64,000 nt of DNA from Burkholderiales bacterium (lineage in GTDB: Bacteria; Pseudomonadota; Gammaproteobacteria; Burkholderiales; Burkholderiaceae_C). This document shows positions 35,353-44,092 of the stretch, one piece after another; position 1 is the first letter of the stretch, and each line of letters opens with the position of its first letter. The position numbers and the translations under genes are program-made. The stretch covers positions 26,627 through 90,626 of the forward strand of contig CANCVB010000009.1 in NCBI GenBank assembly GCA_947381415.1, in the 5' to 3' direction. The notes under the pieces are model-generated. The model saw only the letters and a list, made by a program, of their open reading frames with translations, had not been told where the DNA came from and searched no databases.

Positions 35353-36425
35353 AGTTTTTCAAACGCAAACATAAAGTCGCGAAGTTTCTGTACGGCTGAC
35401 AAAGGCATGGCGTTGTAAATGGACGCACGCATTCCGCCCGCGATGCGATGACCTCGCAGCTGAACCATGCCTTGTGCCTGCGCAGAGGACAAAAACTCAG
35501 CGTTTAAGGATTCATCGCGCAAATAAAAAGTTACATTCATGCGTGATCGGTCACAAACCCTGACCCGGTTGCTGAAAAATTGGCTGTGATCCAAAAAGTC
35601 ATACAGCAAGTCGGCTTTCGCTTGGTTATGCGCTTGCATCGCGGACAAACCACCCTCGCGCTGGATGTGCGTCAAAACCAACCCCATGATGTAGATAGCG
35701 TAGGTGGGAGGGGTGTTGTACATTGATTCGTTGTCAACCTGCAATTGATAGTTAAATGCGGATGGCGTGATGGGCAAAGCGTGGCCAAGCAAGTCACGGC
35801 GAACAATCACCAATGTCACACCGGATGGACCGATGTTTTTTTGAGCCCCTGCGTAAATCAGACCATACCGCGAAACATCGATGGGTTTGGACATGATGTT
35901 GGAAGACATGTCTGCAACCAAGGGAACATCACCGGCATCAGGCGTCCAATGACATTCCACGCCACCAATCGTTTCGTTGCTGCAAAAATGCACATAGGAA
36001 GGCTTTGCGGAGTAAGTCCAAGTCTCTTGGGCAGGCATGCAGTGATACGCATGTGCTTCAGCGCTGGCAGCGATATGCACTTGGCCATAACGCATGGCCT
36101 CTTGCATGGACTTGAGTGACCAATTCCCGCTGACAACGTAGTCTGCACTGCCGGTTAGACCCATCAGGTTCATAGGGACAATCGCGTTTTCTGCGATCGC
36201 CCCCCCTTGCAACAGCAAGACCGCATAGTTATCAGGGATGGCCAACAGTTCGCGCAACAACGATTGCGTTGTTGACAGTATCTCGGTGAACTCTGGACCC
36301 CGATGGCTCATCTCCATGACCGACATGCCAGAGCCTTGCCAATCGAGCATGTCGCTGGCGGCTTGACGCAAAACGGATTCCGGCAATGTGGCCGGTCCCG
36401 AGCTGAAATTGATGACGCGATTCAT
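35343..36425 (-). CDS. serC: Phosphoserine aminotransferase
   Basis: SerC converts 3-phosphohydroxypyruvate to phosphoserine and also serves vitamin B6 synthesis. The N-terminus INFSSGPATLPESVLRQA is diagnostic. The PLP lysine is in YAGAQKNIGPSG, and the C-terminal region GHRIAGGMRASIYNA carries the phosphate-binding RAS motif. The length of 360 residues is normal. Its 3' end overlaps the AceE-like gene by ten bases. The upstream MerR regulator overlaps its start by four bases, so the two are co-transcribed. Confidence 0.95.
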   Translation of the reverse strand: MNRVINFSSGPATLPESVLRQAASDMLDWQGSGMSVMEMSHRGPEFTEILSTTQSLLRELLAIPDNYAVLLLQGGAIAENAIVPMNLMGLTGSADYVVSGNWSLKSMQEAMRYGQVHIAASAEAHAYHCMPAQETWTYSAKPSYVHFCSNETIGGVECHWTPDAGDVPLVADMSSNIMSKPIDVSRYGLIYAGAQKNIGPSGVTLVIVRRDLLGHALPITPSAFNYQLQVDNESMYNTPPTYAIYIMGLVLTHIQREGGLSAMQAHNQAKADLLYDFLDHSQFFSNRVRVCDRSRMNVTFYLRDESLNAEFLSSAQAQGMVQLRGHRIAGGMRASIYNAMPLSAVQKLRDFMFAFEKLHA

Positions 36426-37435
36426 TTGCCGTTTTCTGTTAAATCAATACCTTCTTGCATGGCTACCCTTTGCAAGGCCTCTTCAAACAAGGCCCTGGCA
36501 GTGCCAGAGACGGCAGAGAGATAGGCATGCAATTTGGCATCGTTTTGCGAACTGTTAAGACACTCACTGCTGTACTTTTCAAAACTGCTGAGTTGGGAAA
36601 TCAATTCAGCCACATGGCGGGGACATTCGCACAACACCTGCGACGGAATGGCAGCCACTCTTTGTAAAACGCGGTCTGAGTATCTGCGGGCAGGAATGGT
36701 TTTCGCTGAAAGTTCAGACATCTGACGCGATGGATCTACAAACAGTACCGACTGCATGATGTCGCTCAAATCAGAATCGGACACAGGCTCGCGGCGCAAC
36801 AAAAAGCCTGCATCTTTCAAGGTCTGCGTGACTTGCTCAGAAGCATAACGATAAACCAATAAACCTTTGCTGACTTGCAAACGCTGTTGCAAACGCAAAA
36901 TGTCATCGGCATGGTTGGACAGGACGGATGCTTGATGCAACACAAGCATGGTGGAAGCATCATCTACCGCAGGCATTTCTGCTGACGATAAGGCGTCTTG
37001 CAGATCGGTAAATACCTGCACCACTTTCAAACTTGCATGGCCGAATGTCAAGGTGAATTTTTGCGTTTCGAGCCGACTTGCCAAGTTATAGCCCACCACC
37101 ACCAAGGAGATCACCGCTGGCAACACCTGGCGCGCCGAATGCACTTGCATGGCTTGACGCGATTCATTCAACAAACTTTGCAATGAAGATATGTCTATGT
37201 TTGCCAAAGTACTGATGGCGTGACCTTGCTGGGTTAAGCTTTTCAGCAATGTCACTTTGAGTACGTCTTGGTCACTGTACAACCTGTGACCGCCATCTGT
37301 CTTTGGGGGCGTGACCACCGAATAGCGACGCTCCCACACACGCAGTGTCGCCACGGGCAGTCCGGCCAGTTTGGCGACAGCGCCAATTCGGTATCGGCCC
37401 AAGTTTTGATCAACAGGTTTGTCTTGTAAAGGCAT
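36422..37435 (-). CDS. MerR-family transcriptional regulator with large C-terminal domain
   Basis: The N-terminal 75 residues form a MerR DNA-binding domain (RIGAVAKLAGLPVATLRVWERRYSVVTPPKTDGGHRLYSDQDV). The remaining 260 residues are long for MerR and look like the helical plus Rossmann-like C-terminus of CarH/LitR-type regulators. I cannot find the cobalamin-binding motif (E-x3-H), so light or B12 sensing is doubtful. It is coupled to serC by ATGA. An inverted repeat in the gap to the Rrf2-type gene is a candidate operator. Confidence 0.8.
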   Translation of the reverse strand: MPLQDKPVDQNLGRYRIGAVAKLAGLPVATLRVWERRYSVVTPPKTDGGHRLYSDQDVLKVTLLKSLTQQGHAISTLANIDISSLQSLLNESRQAMQVHSARQVLPAVISLVVVGYNLASRLETQKFTLTFGHASLKVVQVFTDLQDALSSAEMPAVDDASTMLVLHQASVLSNHADDILRLQQRLQVSKGLLVYRYASEQVTQTLKDAGFLLRREPVSDSDLSDIMQSVLFVDPSRQMSELSAKTIPARRYSDRVLQRVAAIPSQVLCECPRHVAELISQLSSFEKYSSECLNSSQNDAKLHAYLSAVSGTARALFEEALQRVAMQEGIDLTENGK

Positions 37436-37496
37436 GGAATCGGTCTTTCTGGCTTTATTGAATAGGTTTTGACCTAATATTACCTAAAAAATAGTT

Positions 37497-37525
37497 CAAT
37501 ATTTGGTTTTTTATTTGAAATATTG
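37497..37525. promoter_or_regulatory. Inverted repeat between the MerR- and Rrf2-type regulators
   Basis: CAATATTT and AAATATTG form a perfect eight-base inverted repeat with a 13-base A/T-rich spacer, centred in the 172-base gap between the two divergent regulator genes. It could bind either regulator. Confidence 0.4.
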
Positions 37526-37607
37526 CAGTTTGACTCTATATTAACAACACAAAACTTATTCACCAAGCTTTTCTTGTGATGAATCTTACAACCAGTCGGA
37601 GATACTG

Positions 37608-38129
37608 ATGTTTTCAAAATTGACGCAGAACGCAGTGAATACCTTGCTCTGGGTGTGCAAACACCAAGACACAGGACCAGTCACCACAGACATTGTGAGC
37701 AAGCGTTTGGGGTTGTCTGTGTCGTATTTGGAGTCTCTTTTTTCTCAACTCAAAAAGCATGGCTTTGTGGTCTCTTACCGTGGACCAGGCGGGGGATATT
37801 GCACGCAAGGTAAGCCAGCAGATTTGATGCTGCTTGACGTGATCAAAGTGTTTGATTTTCAAGACCCGCAGACGCAACGGCCGCGCGACTCCCAAGGCGA
37901 GATGAGCAAAGATCTGGTCGCCCATCTGATGCAGAACTTTTGGGAAAAACACCTGCATGGTTTAAGTTTGGCCGATGTCATGTCGCAGGTCCCTGACAAT
38001 GCATGGGGCGGCGCAAACCTTACGCCTTCAAGCAAGCTGGACCCCCGCAAATTCAAACCCTTACAAGCGCCCAAACTGCCCTCAGGCCCCAACTCTGTGT
38101 TCAGTTTGGCCAACTCTTTAGCCGCGTAG
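37608..38129 (+). CDS. Rrf2-family transcriptional regulator without the cluster cysteines
   Basis: The N-terminal winged helix matches Rrf2/IscR proteins: MFSKLTQNAVNTLLWVC, then LGLSVSYLESLFSQLKKHGFVVSYRGPGGGY, including the typical GPGGGY turn. The region where IscR has three cysteines for its 2Fe-2S cluster has none here (MLLDVIKVFDFQDPQ). The only cysteines are at about residues 22 and 64. The protein therefore probably does not sense iron-sulfur status in the usual way. It is divergent from the MerR/serC pair. Confidence 0.85.
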   Translation: MFSKLTQNAVNTLLWVCKHQDTGPVTTDIVSKRLGLSVSYLESLFSQLKKHGFVVSYRGPGGGYCTQGKPADLMLLDVIKVFDFQDPQTQRPRDSQGEMSKDLVAHLMQNFWEKHLHGLSLADVMSQVPDNAWGGANLTPSSKLDPRKFKPLQAPKLPSGPNSVFSLANSLAA

Positions 38130-38195
38130 TTCAAAACTATTACCCCTACCTTTGCGCTAAAGTCTGCTCCTTTTTGTGAATCGGGACGCAGTCGT

Positions 38196-39008
38196 ATGAG
38201 TCGTACTTACCACTCCAACATCGCTTGGAAAAATCGAATTGAAGACTTCATGGAGCACCCATGGATTCAACACTTTTTGGTTTTTTTGATTTTGTTCAAT
38301 GCAGCCATCTTGGGCCTGGAAACAGATCCAGAGATCATGCAAAACATTGGCACAGAGCTCATCCTGCTGGACCATGCCATTTTGTGGATTTTCATTGCAG
38401 AAATCGTGGTGTTGATCACTGCCCGGGGTTGGGGCTATTTCAAAGATCCTTGGTGTGTTTTTGACTTTATTGTGGTGGGTATTGCCCTCATTCCTGCATC
38501 CGGCTCCTTGTCTGTCTTGCGTGCATTGCGCGTGTTGCGTGTTCTGCGATTGATTAACAAAGTAGAGAGTATGCGCAAGGTGGTTGGCGGTTTACTTGGC
38601 TCACTGCCGGGTCTTGGTTCAGTCTTTGGACTGATTTTGATTATTTTTTATGTCGCCTCTGTCATTGCCACCAATTTATTTCGCAACGATTTCCCCCAAT
38701 GGTTTGGTGATTTAGGGGCCAGTGCGTTTACCTTGTTTCAAATCATGACTTTGGAAGGCTGGTCCCAAGACCTTGCCCGACCGGTGATTGAAGTGTTTCC
38801 CTACGCATGGGTGTTTTTTGTATTGTTTATTCTCATCGCCACTTTCATCATCTTTAACCTGTTTATTGCGGTGATTGTGGACTCCATCACGGCGGACAAG
38901 GAACAAGACCATAAAGACCATGCGCAATTTGACGCCATCGAAGAGGAGATCAAGGCGGTTCGCCTTGAGATGAGCGAAATACGCAAGTTACTTGAGCAAC
39001 GCAGTTAA
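38196..39008 (+). CDS. NaChBac-type voltage-gated ion channel
   Basis: The 270-residue protein has six membrane helices. The S4 voltage sensor is visible as repeating arginines (SVLRALRVLRVLRLINKV). The pore loop is FQIMTLEGWSQDLARP. NaChBac has LESWA in the filter; here Gly replaces Ser next to the Glu, so ion selectivity (Na or Ca) is uncertain. The C-terminus is a coiled coil (DAIEEEIKAVRLEMSEIRKLLEQRS), as in tetrameric bacterial sodium channels. It precedes the MpaB gene by 18 bases. Confidence 0.87.
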   Translation: MSRTYHSNIAWKNRIEDFMEHPWIQHFLVFLILFNAAILGLETDPEIMQNIGTELILLDHAILWIFIAEIVVLITARGWGYFKDPWCVFDFIVVGIALIPASGSLSVLRALRVLRVLRLINKVESMRKVVGGLLGSLPGLGSVFGLILIIFYVASVIATNLFRNDFPQWFGDLGASAFTLFQIMTLEGWSQDLARPVIEVFPYAWVFFVLFILIATFIIFNLFIAVIVDSITADKEQDHKDHAQFDAIEEEIKAVRLEMSEIRKLLEQRS

Positions 39009-39026
39009 CTGCCCGCCTCCATCACC

Positions 39027-39962
39027 ATGCGCAACGGGTCAAAGCATCTAGATTTACCTTTCTCCTGTGCTTCTTTGACCCAGATGCCCACACCTGTTCG
39101 CCAATTCTTGGGCGAACGCATCAAAGAACTGACGGGCTCTGTCCATTCGCCAGACAGTTTTAAAACCCCTGCTGGCGATGCGGGTCTGCTGGGGCCTGAC
39201 TCTATGCCTTGGCGTGTACATGCGCATTTCATGGGCATGATGGTCGGCGGCTTATCTTCATTGATGCTGCAAGCCTTGCACCCAAGGGCTTTGGCCGCTG
39301 TGTGGGACCATTCCAATTTTCGACATGACCTGCAAGCTCGGTTGGGTAGAACCGCTTATTTTGTGGCTGTCACAACCTATGGTGGTCGCGAACAGGCCTT
39401 GAAAGCCATAGAGCGAGTCAACCGCATCCACGCCAACGTCAAAGGCTTGATGCCAGATGGTTCACCCTATGTGGCCAATGAGCCTGCGTTGTTGAAGTGG
39501 GTGCATCTTGGTGAGGTCAGCAGTTTTTTGCGAGCCTATCAGCGCTTTTCTTTGAACCCACTCAGTCCTCTGCAAGAAGATGCCTACTTGGCAGAAATGG
39601 GCGTGATTGGCCAACTGCTTGGCGTTGAAGCGTTGCCCCATAACCTGGCCACAACGACCCAAGCGCTTCAACAATTCCGACCGCATTTGCGTTTTGATGA
39701 ACGTACCGCAGAAATTATCAAGATCATCGAAAACTATCCCTGCCGTCCATGGGACCGTCCATTCATGAAACTGGTCATCCAAGCGGCTTTCGATACCCTG
39801 CCTGATTGGGCCTTGCGCATGTTGGGGCGGCAAGCTGCCCACCCACTGCAACAGCAAGCCGTGAGCCACGCATTGCGTTTGCTGGGACTGCCCATTCAAG
39901 CAGTGCTCGACCAAGATGGCGTCGCTGCCTATTCCAGAGAGCGAATGGCTTCACGCCAATAA
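39027..39962 (+). CDS. MpaB/DUF2236-family oxygenase-like protein
   Basis: The 311-residue protein belongs to the MpaB/rubber oxygenase (Lcp)-type DUF2236 family. Motifs are LMLQALHPRALAAVWDHSNF and RTAYFVAVTTYGGREQALKAIERVNRIHANVKG, with a histidine pattern that binds b-type haem in characterised members. It may oxidise an unsaturated lipid or polyisoprenoid. The real start could be MPTPVRQFLGERI at 39084 because the first 19 residues are poorly conserved in character. It lies 18 bases behind the channel gene, but no functional tie is evident. Confidence 0.82.
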   Translation: MRNGSKHLDLPFSCASLTQMPTPVRQFLGERIKELTGSVHSPDSFKTPAGDAGLLGPDSMPWRVHAHFMGMMVGGLSSLMLQALHPRALAAVWDHSNFRHDLQARLGRTAYFVAVTTYGGREQALKAIERVNRIHANVKGLMPDGSPYVANEPALLKWVHLGEVSSFLRAYQRFSLNPLSPLQEDAYLAEMGVIGQLLGVEALPHNLATTTQALQQFRPHLRFDERTAEIIKIIENYPCRPWDRPFMKLVIQAAFDTLPDWALRMLGRQAAHPLQQQAVSHALRLLGLPIQAVLDQDGVAAYSRERMASRQ

Positions 39963-40154
39963 TCCATACTGCGCCAATACGGTGCAAATAACCGCTCCCG
40001 CACTGTATGCGTGCATTGAATGCCTGCAAATCAAGGTGTTTATCGAACCCCAAAGCCTCTTTATTGCACATTTGCACTGAAAAGTTGCACATCAATGACT
40101 CGGCATAAAGTCTGCTTAAGCCTTTACAGACACACTCCAGCAAGGCAGATCTCC

Positions 40155-41576
40155 ATGGCACACACCATCTTCGATGAAATGCGCCAATCGAACGGTTTGG
40201 CTCGCGCGCACTACGCCACCTTTGATACATGGCTCAAGGGCATTTCTTCCGAGACCGTCCAACAAAAACAAACAGAAGCCGATTTGATATTTCGCCGCAC
40301 AGGCATCACCTTTTCTTTAAACGGCGACGAAGGTGGCACAGAACGGCTGATTCCCTCAGACTTGATTCCTCGCATCATCGATGCAGGTGAGTGGACGTTG
40401 ATGGAAAAAGGTTTGGTTCAACGGGTCACTGCCATCAATATGTTTTTGCATGACGTCTACCATCAGCAATCGATATTGAAGGCTGGCATCGTTCCCAGTG
40501 AGCAGGTTTTGGCCAATGCGCAGTTCATGCCCATGATGTTGGGTTTGGATTTACCGCATCAAATCTATGCGCACATTGCAGGGGTCGACATCATTCGCCA
40601 CGCAGACGGCAGTTTTTATGTGCTTGAAGACAATTTGAGAGTGCCTTCAGGCGTGTCATACATGCTGAGTAACCGCATCTTGATGATGCGACTCTTTCCT
40701 GATTTGTTTCGCCGTTATGCCGTGCGCCCCGTTGAGCATTACCCAGCTTTGTTGCTGCAAACACTGCGGTCTTCAAGTTGGGTGGATCAACCCACAGTGG
40801 TATTGCACACCCCAGGTCGCTTCAACAGCGCGTATTTTGAACATGCCTTTTTGGCCAAGCAAATGGGCATTGAGTTGGTTGAAGGCTCAGACTTGTTTGT
40901 CAGGGATGGCTTTGTGTACATGCAAACCACTGAAGGCCCCCAACAAGTCGATGTGATTTACCGCCGGGTGGATGACACGTATATGGATCCCTTGTGTTTC
41001 CAAGCAGACTCTTACATTGGCGTTCCAGGTCTGGCCTCGGTGTATCGCCAAGGAAACGTCATCATTGCCAATGCCTTAGGTACCGGCGTGGCTGACGACA
41101 AATCGATTTACCCGTTTGTGCCAGAGATGATTCGGTTTTACCTTCAAGAAGAACCTATCTTGAAGAATGTGCAAACTTGGCAATGTCGCCATGCTTATGA
41201 ACTGAGTTATGTGCTGGCCAACCTGAAAGACCTGGTGGTTAAAGAGGTACATGGCGCTGGAGGGTATGGCATGTTGGTCGGCCCCGCCTCCACGAAAAGC
41301 GAAATCGATGCCTTTGCAAAACGTATCAAGGCACACCCTGAAAACTATATTGCACAACCCACACTGAGCTTATCGACTTGCCCCATTTTTGTCGAGCAAG
41401 GTATTGCGCCCAGACACATCGATTTACGACCCTTTGTATTGATGGGTGACAAGACCCGCATCGTGCCAGGTGGTTTGACGCGGGTGGCTTTGCGAGAAGG
41501 CTCCTTGGTGGTGAACTCTTCTCAAGGTGGAGGTACGAAAGACACTTGGGTACTTGAAGAAAGCGAGGTGCCATGA
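40155..41576 (+). CDS. Circularly permuted type 2 ATP-grasp protein of the Anbu cassette
   Basis: From ATG 40155 the protein has 473 residues. It shows the CP_ATPgrasp pattern: GEWTLMEKGLVQRVTAINMFLHDVY, DNLRVPSGVSYMLSNR and VKEVHGAGGYGMLVGP. It is an ATP-dependent ligase candidate that may form amide bonds on a peptide or tag. It is the first of four genes (this one, alpha-E, transglutaminase, Anbu) that travel together. The next gene overlaps its stop by four bases. The track ORF begins at 40020, but its first 45 codons look non-coding. Confidence 0.85.
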   Translation: MAHTIFDEMRQSNGLARAHYATFDTWLKGISSETVQQKQTEADLIFRRTGITFSLNGDEGGTERLIPSDLIPRIIDAGEWTLMEKGLVQRVTAINMFLHDVYHQQSILKAGIVPSEQVLANAQFMPMMLGLDLPHQIYAHIAGVDIIRHADGSFYVLEDNLRVPSGVSYMLSNRILMMRLFPDLFRRYAVRPVEHYPALLLQTLRSSSWVDQPTVVLHTPGRFNSAYFEHAFLAKQMGIELVEGSDLFVRDGFVYMQTTEGPQQVDVIYRRVDDTYMDPLCFQADSYIGVPGLASVYRQGNVIIANALGTGVADDKSIYPFVPEMIRFYLQEEPILKNVQTWQCRHAYELSYVLANLKDLVVKEVHGAGGYGMLVGPASTKSEIDAFAKRIKAHPENYIAQPTLSLSTCPIFVEQGIAPRHIDLRPFVLMGDKTRIVPGGLTRVALREGSLVVNSSQGGGTKDTWVLEESEVP

Positions 41577-42526
41577 TGCTTTCACGTGTCGCTGCACAGC
41601 TTTATTGGATGTCTCGGTATCTTGAGCGCGCCGAAAACATGGCGCGCATCTTGGAAGTCGGTCAATCCTTTGCACTGGTTTCCGCCAACGACAGTCAGGG
41701 TGATGATCTAGAGGCCATCAAAGAACCCTTGGTCATTACAGACACGCTTGCCGCCTTCGAAACCACAGGCAAGCCTGTGCGGGCAGACCAAATCGCGCAA
41801 TTCTTGGCATGGGACCAAGATCACCCCTCCTCGATTTTCAATTGCATACAAGCCAGCCGTGAAAATGCCCGCGCTGTTCGAGGTGCCATGACCGTGGAAA
41901 TGTGGGAATGTATCAACGACACGTGGCTAGAGTTGCTGTCACGCAAAAAGAAAATGCTGCGCAATGACGCCATGGTTGATTCGAATTTTTTCGAATGGAT
42001 CAAGCAGCGCTCACATCTTTTCCGTGGCGTTACTTTTGCCACGGTGCAACGCGACCAACCCTATCATTTCATCAGACTCGGCACCTACCTTGAACGGGCA
42101 GACAACACCGCCCGTATTTTGAGTGTCAAAACACGACGTCAAGCCGAGGAAGGCAGCGACATGGTCGACGACTATTACCGATTGGGTGCAGTACTTCGCT
42201 CTGTGAGTGCCTTGGAGGCTTACCGCGACACTTACCGTGACACCATTGACGCAGACCGTGTGGCTGAGTTGCTGATTTTCAACCCACGGGTTCCCCGTTC
42301 ATTGCACTTTTGCCTCGATGAGTGTGCGCTCATACTCAGCTCTTTACCCCAACAAACCGGTCGTGAAGCCCGCAAACGTTGCGCCAACCTTTTGACACAT
42401 CTGCGCTTCGGTGCATTGAAAGAAGTCTACGCGCTGGGATTGGAAGACTATCTCGAAAAATTTGTGGAAGAAAACATTGGTCTGGCACAAGCTGTGCAAA
42501 CCGATTACTTGGAAGTCTTGTCATGA
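41573..42526 (+). CDS. Alpha-E domain protein (DUF403) of the Anbu cassette
   Basis: The N-terminus MLSRVAAQLYWMSRYLERAENMARIL is the family hallmark. The protein (317 residues) is all-helical with repeated Arg/Glu-rich helices (RLGTYLERADNTARIL). It is always found with the circularly permuted ATP-grasp protein and probably works as its partner. No catalytic motif is known. It overlaps both neighbours by four bases, which points to equimolar production. Confidence 0.88.
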   Translation: MMLSRVAAQLYWMSRYLERAENMARILEVGQSFALVSANDSQGDDLEAIKEPLVITDTLAAFETTGKPVRADQIAQFLAWDQDHPSSIFNCIQASRENARAVRGAMTVEMWECINDTWLELLSRKKKMLRNDAMVDSNFFEWIKQRSHLFRGVTFATVQRDQPYHFIRLGTYLERADNTARILSVKTRRQAEEGSDMVDDYYRLGAVLRSVSALEAYRDTYRDTIDADRVAELLIFNPRVPRSLHFCLDECALILSSLPQQTGREARKRCANLLTHLRFGALKEVYALGLEDYLEKFVEENIGLAQAVQTDYLEVLS

Positions 42527-43326
42527 AACTGCAAATCTTTCATGAAACCACTTACACCTACGACCAGCCCATGCGCAGAAGCATACAAATGTTGCGCATG
42601 TCCCCACCGCAAACCGCTAGACAACAGATCAGCCAGTGGCAATTGCAACTGCCGTCGAAAGCCACGCCATGGCTAGACGCGTATGGCAACCAGTGTCACT
42701 GTTTGGTGTTGGAAAAACCCTTGCAATCGATTGTCCTCAGAGCCCAAGGCCTGATTGACCTGAAGCAAAGCGAACAAGGCGAACCCGAAGGGCCCGTGCC
42801 GGCGGCAGTGTTCTTGCGCATGACGCCTTTGACACAACCCGATGCGGCCATCAAAGCTTTCATTGATCCGTTTCGGCAAACCGTTCGCTCTCGCCCTTAC
42901 CTCGGTTTGCATGATGTGATGCTTGCCTTACTCAATCACATGCCTTATGAAAAAGGGCATACCCAAGTGGGGTTCACTGCAGCGCAGTCTTTTGCCGTTG
43001 GCAAAGGGGTATGCCAAGACCACACCCATGTTTTTCTTGCATGTGTCAGACACCTCGGTGTGCCCGCGCGGTATGTCAGTGGCTATCTCAATTCCGACGA
43101 CCAAGGCCATGTGGCCAGCCATGCCTGGGCGGAAGTCTGGATTGGCGGTCGATGGGTTGGGTTTGATGTCAGCAATTCGGTGGGGGCGGATCAGGGGCAT
43201 ATACGCCTCGCCCATGGACTGGACTACGACGATGCAAGTCCTGTTCGTGGCGTACGTATTGGCGGGGGCAACGAGACGCTGGACAGCTTTGCGAAAGTAG
43301 AATCAGTCAACTTCACTCAGCAGTAA
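42523..43326 (+). CDS. Transglutaminase-like cysteine protease of the Anbu cassette
   Basis: Starting at ATG 42523 (overlap ATGA) the protein has 267 residues. A N-terminal beta domain (KLQIFHETTYTYDQPMRRS) is followed by a transglutaminase fold. The catalytic Cys is in GKGVCQDHTHVF, the His in SHAWAEVW and the Asp in VGFDVSNS. These proteins probably cleave or make isopeptide-like bonds rather than cross-link classical substrates. The next gene, Anbu, starts six bases after the stop. Confidence 0.88.
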   Translation: MKLQIFHETTYTYDQPMRRSIQMLRMSPPQTARQQISQWQLQLPSKATPWLDAYGNQCHCLVLEKPLQSIVLRAQGLIDLKQSEQGEPEGPVPAAVFLRMTPLTQPDAAIKAFIDPFRQTVRSRPYLGLHDVMLALLNHMPYEKGHTQVGFTAAQSFAVGKGVCQDHTHVFLACVRHLGVPARYVSGYLNSDDQGHVASHAWAEVWIGGRWVGFDVSNSVGADQGHIRLAHGLDYDDASPVRGVRIGGGNETLDSFAKVESVNFTQQ

Positions 43327-43332
43327 ACCGCT

Positions 43333-44064
43333 ATGACTTATTGTGTTGCGATGGCATTGGACGAGGGTTTGCTTTTTGCTTCCGATTCGCGCACCAATGC
43401 GGGTGTGGATCATGTGTCCACTTTTTGCAAAATGACGGTGTTTGAAACCCCCGGTGAAGGCGTCATTGTGATGCTCAACAGCGGTAACTTGGCCACCACC
43501 CAACAGGTGGTTAGTCGCATCAAGCAATACGCCAACCGCACCGGCCAAGCTTTGACGGCCATAGACTCTTTGTTTTCGGTGGCTGAGTTGCTGGGCAAAG
43601 AACTTCGCGATGTCATCACGACCACGCAAAACGAAGCACCCGAACAATCTTCCGTTGATTTTTCAGCCACATTTTTATTGGGTGGACAGCTCAAAGGTGA
43701 AGCGCCCCGCCTGTTCATGGTCTACCCGCAAGGTAACTTTATTGAGTCCTCCGCGGACACCGCATTTTTCCAAATTGGCGAGAGCAAATACGGCAAGCCT
43801 ATTTTGGACCGTGTGATTCAACCCGAACTCAGTCTGTACAAGGCGGCCAAATGTGCCTTGGTATCGTTTGACTCCACCATCAAAAGTAATTTGTCGGTGG
43901 GCTTGCCGATTGACTTCGCCATGGTCAAGCGCGATGGATTGTCTGTCTTTAAGCGCCACCGCATTGACGAAGGCGACGACTATTTCCGTGAACTGCGAAC
44001 CAGTTGGAGCCACGGTCTGCGAAATGTGTTTAACCAACTCCCTGAACCTGATTGGCTGAAATAA
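43333..44064 (+). CDS. Anbu, proteasome-type N-terminal nucleophile protease
   Basis: Anbu is an ancestral proteasome beta-like protein. After Met removal the nucleophile is Thr1 (M-TYCVAMALDEG), with the catalytic Asp in FASDSRTNAG and the lysine in TFCKM. The sequence is 243 residues, the normal length. In other species it assembles into open-ring or lock-washer complexes. Its peptidase activity is weak or unproven, and the cassette as a whole has no settled role. It ends 28 bases before puuE, which looks like a separate unit. Confidence 0.9.
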   Translation: MTYCVAMALDEGLLFASDSRTNAGVDHVSTFCKMTVFETPGEGVIVMLNSGNLATTQQVVSRIKQYANRTGQALTAIDSLFSVAELLGKELRDVITTTQNEAPEQSSVDFSATFLLGGQLKGEAPRLFMVYPQGNFIESSADTAFFQIGESKYGKPILDRVIQPELSLYKAAKCALVSFDSTIKSNLSVGLPIDFAMVKRDGLSVFKRHRIDEGDDYFRELRTSWSHGLRNVFNQLPEPDWLK

Positions 44065-44092
44065 TCTGTATATTCCAGCTACAGATTGCTTC

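Noticed and set aside
36422-37435. CarH-like light or B12 sensing by the MerR regulator
   Set aside because: The length fits, but the cobalamin-binding histidine motif is not visible.
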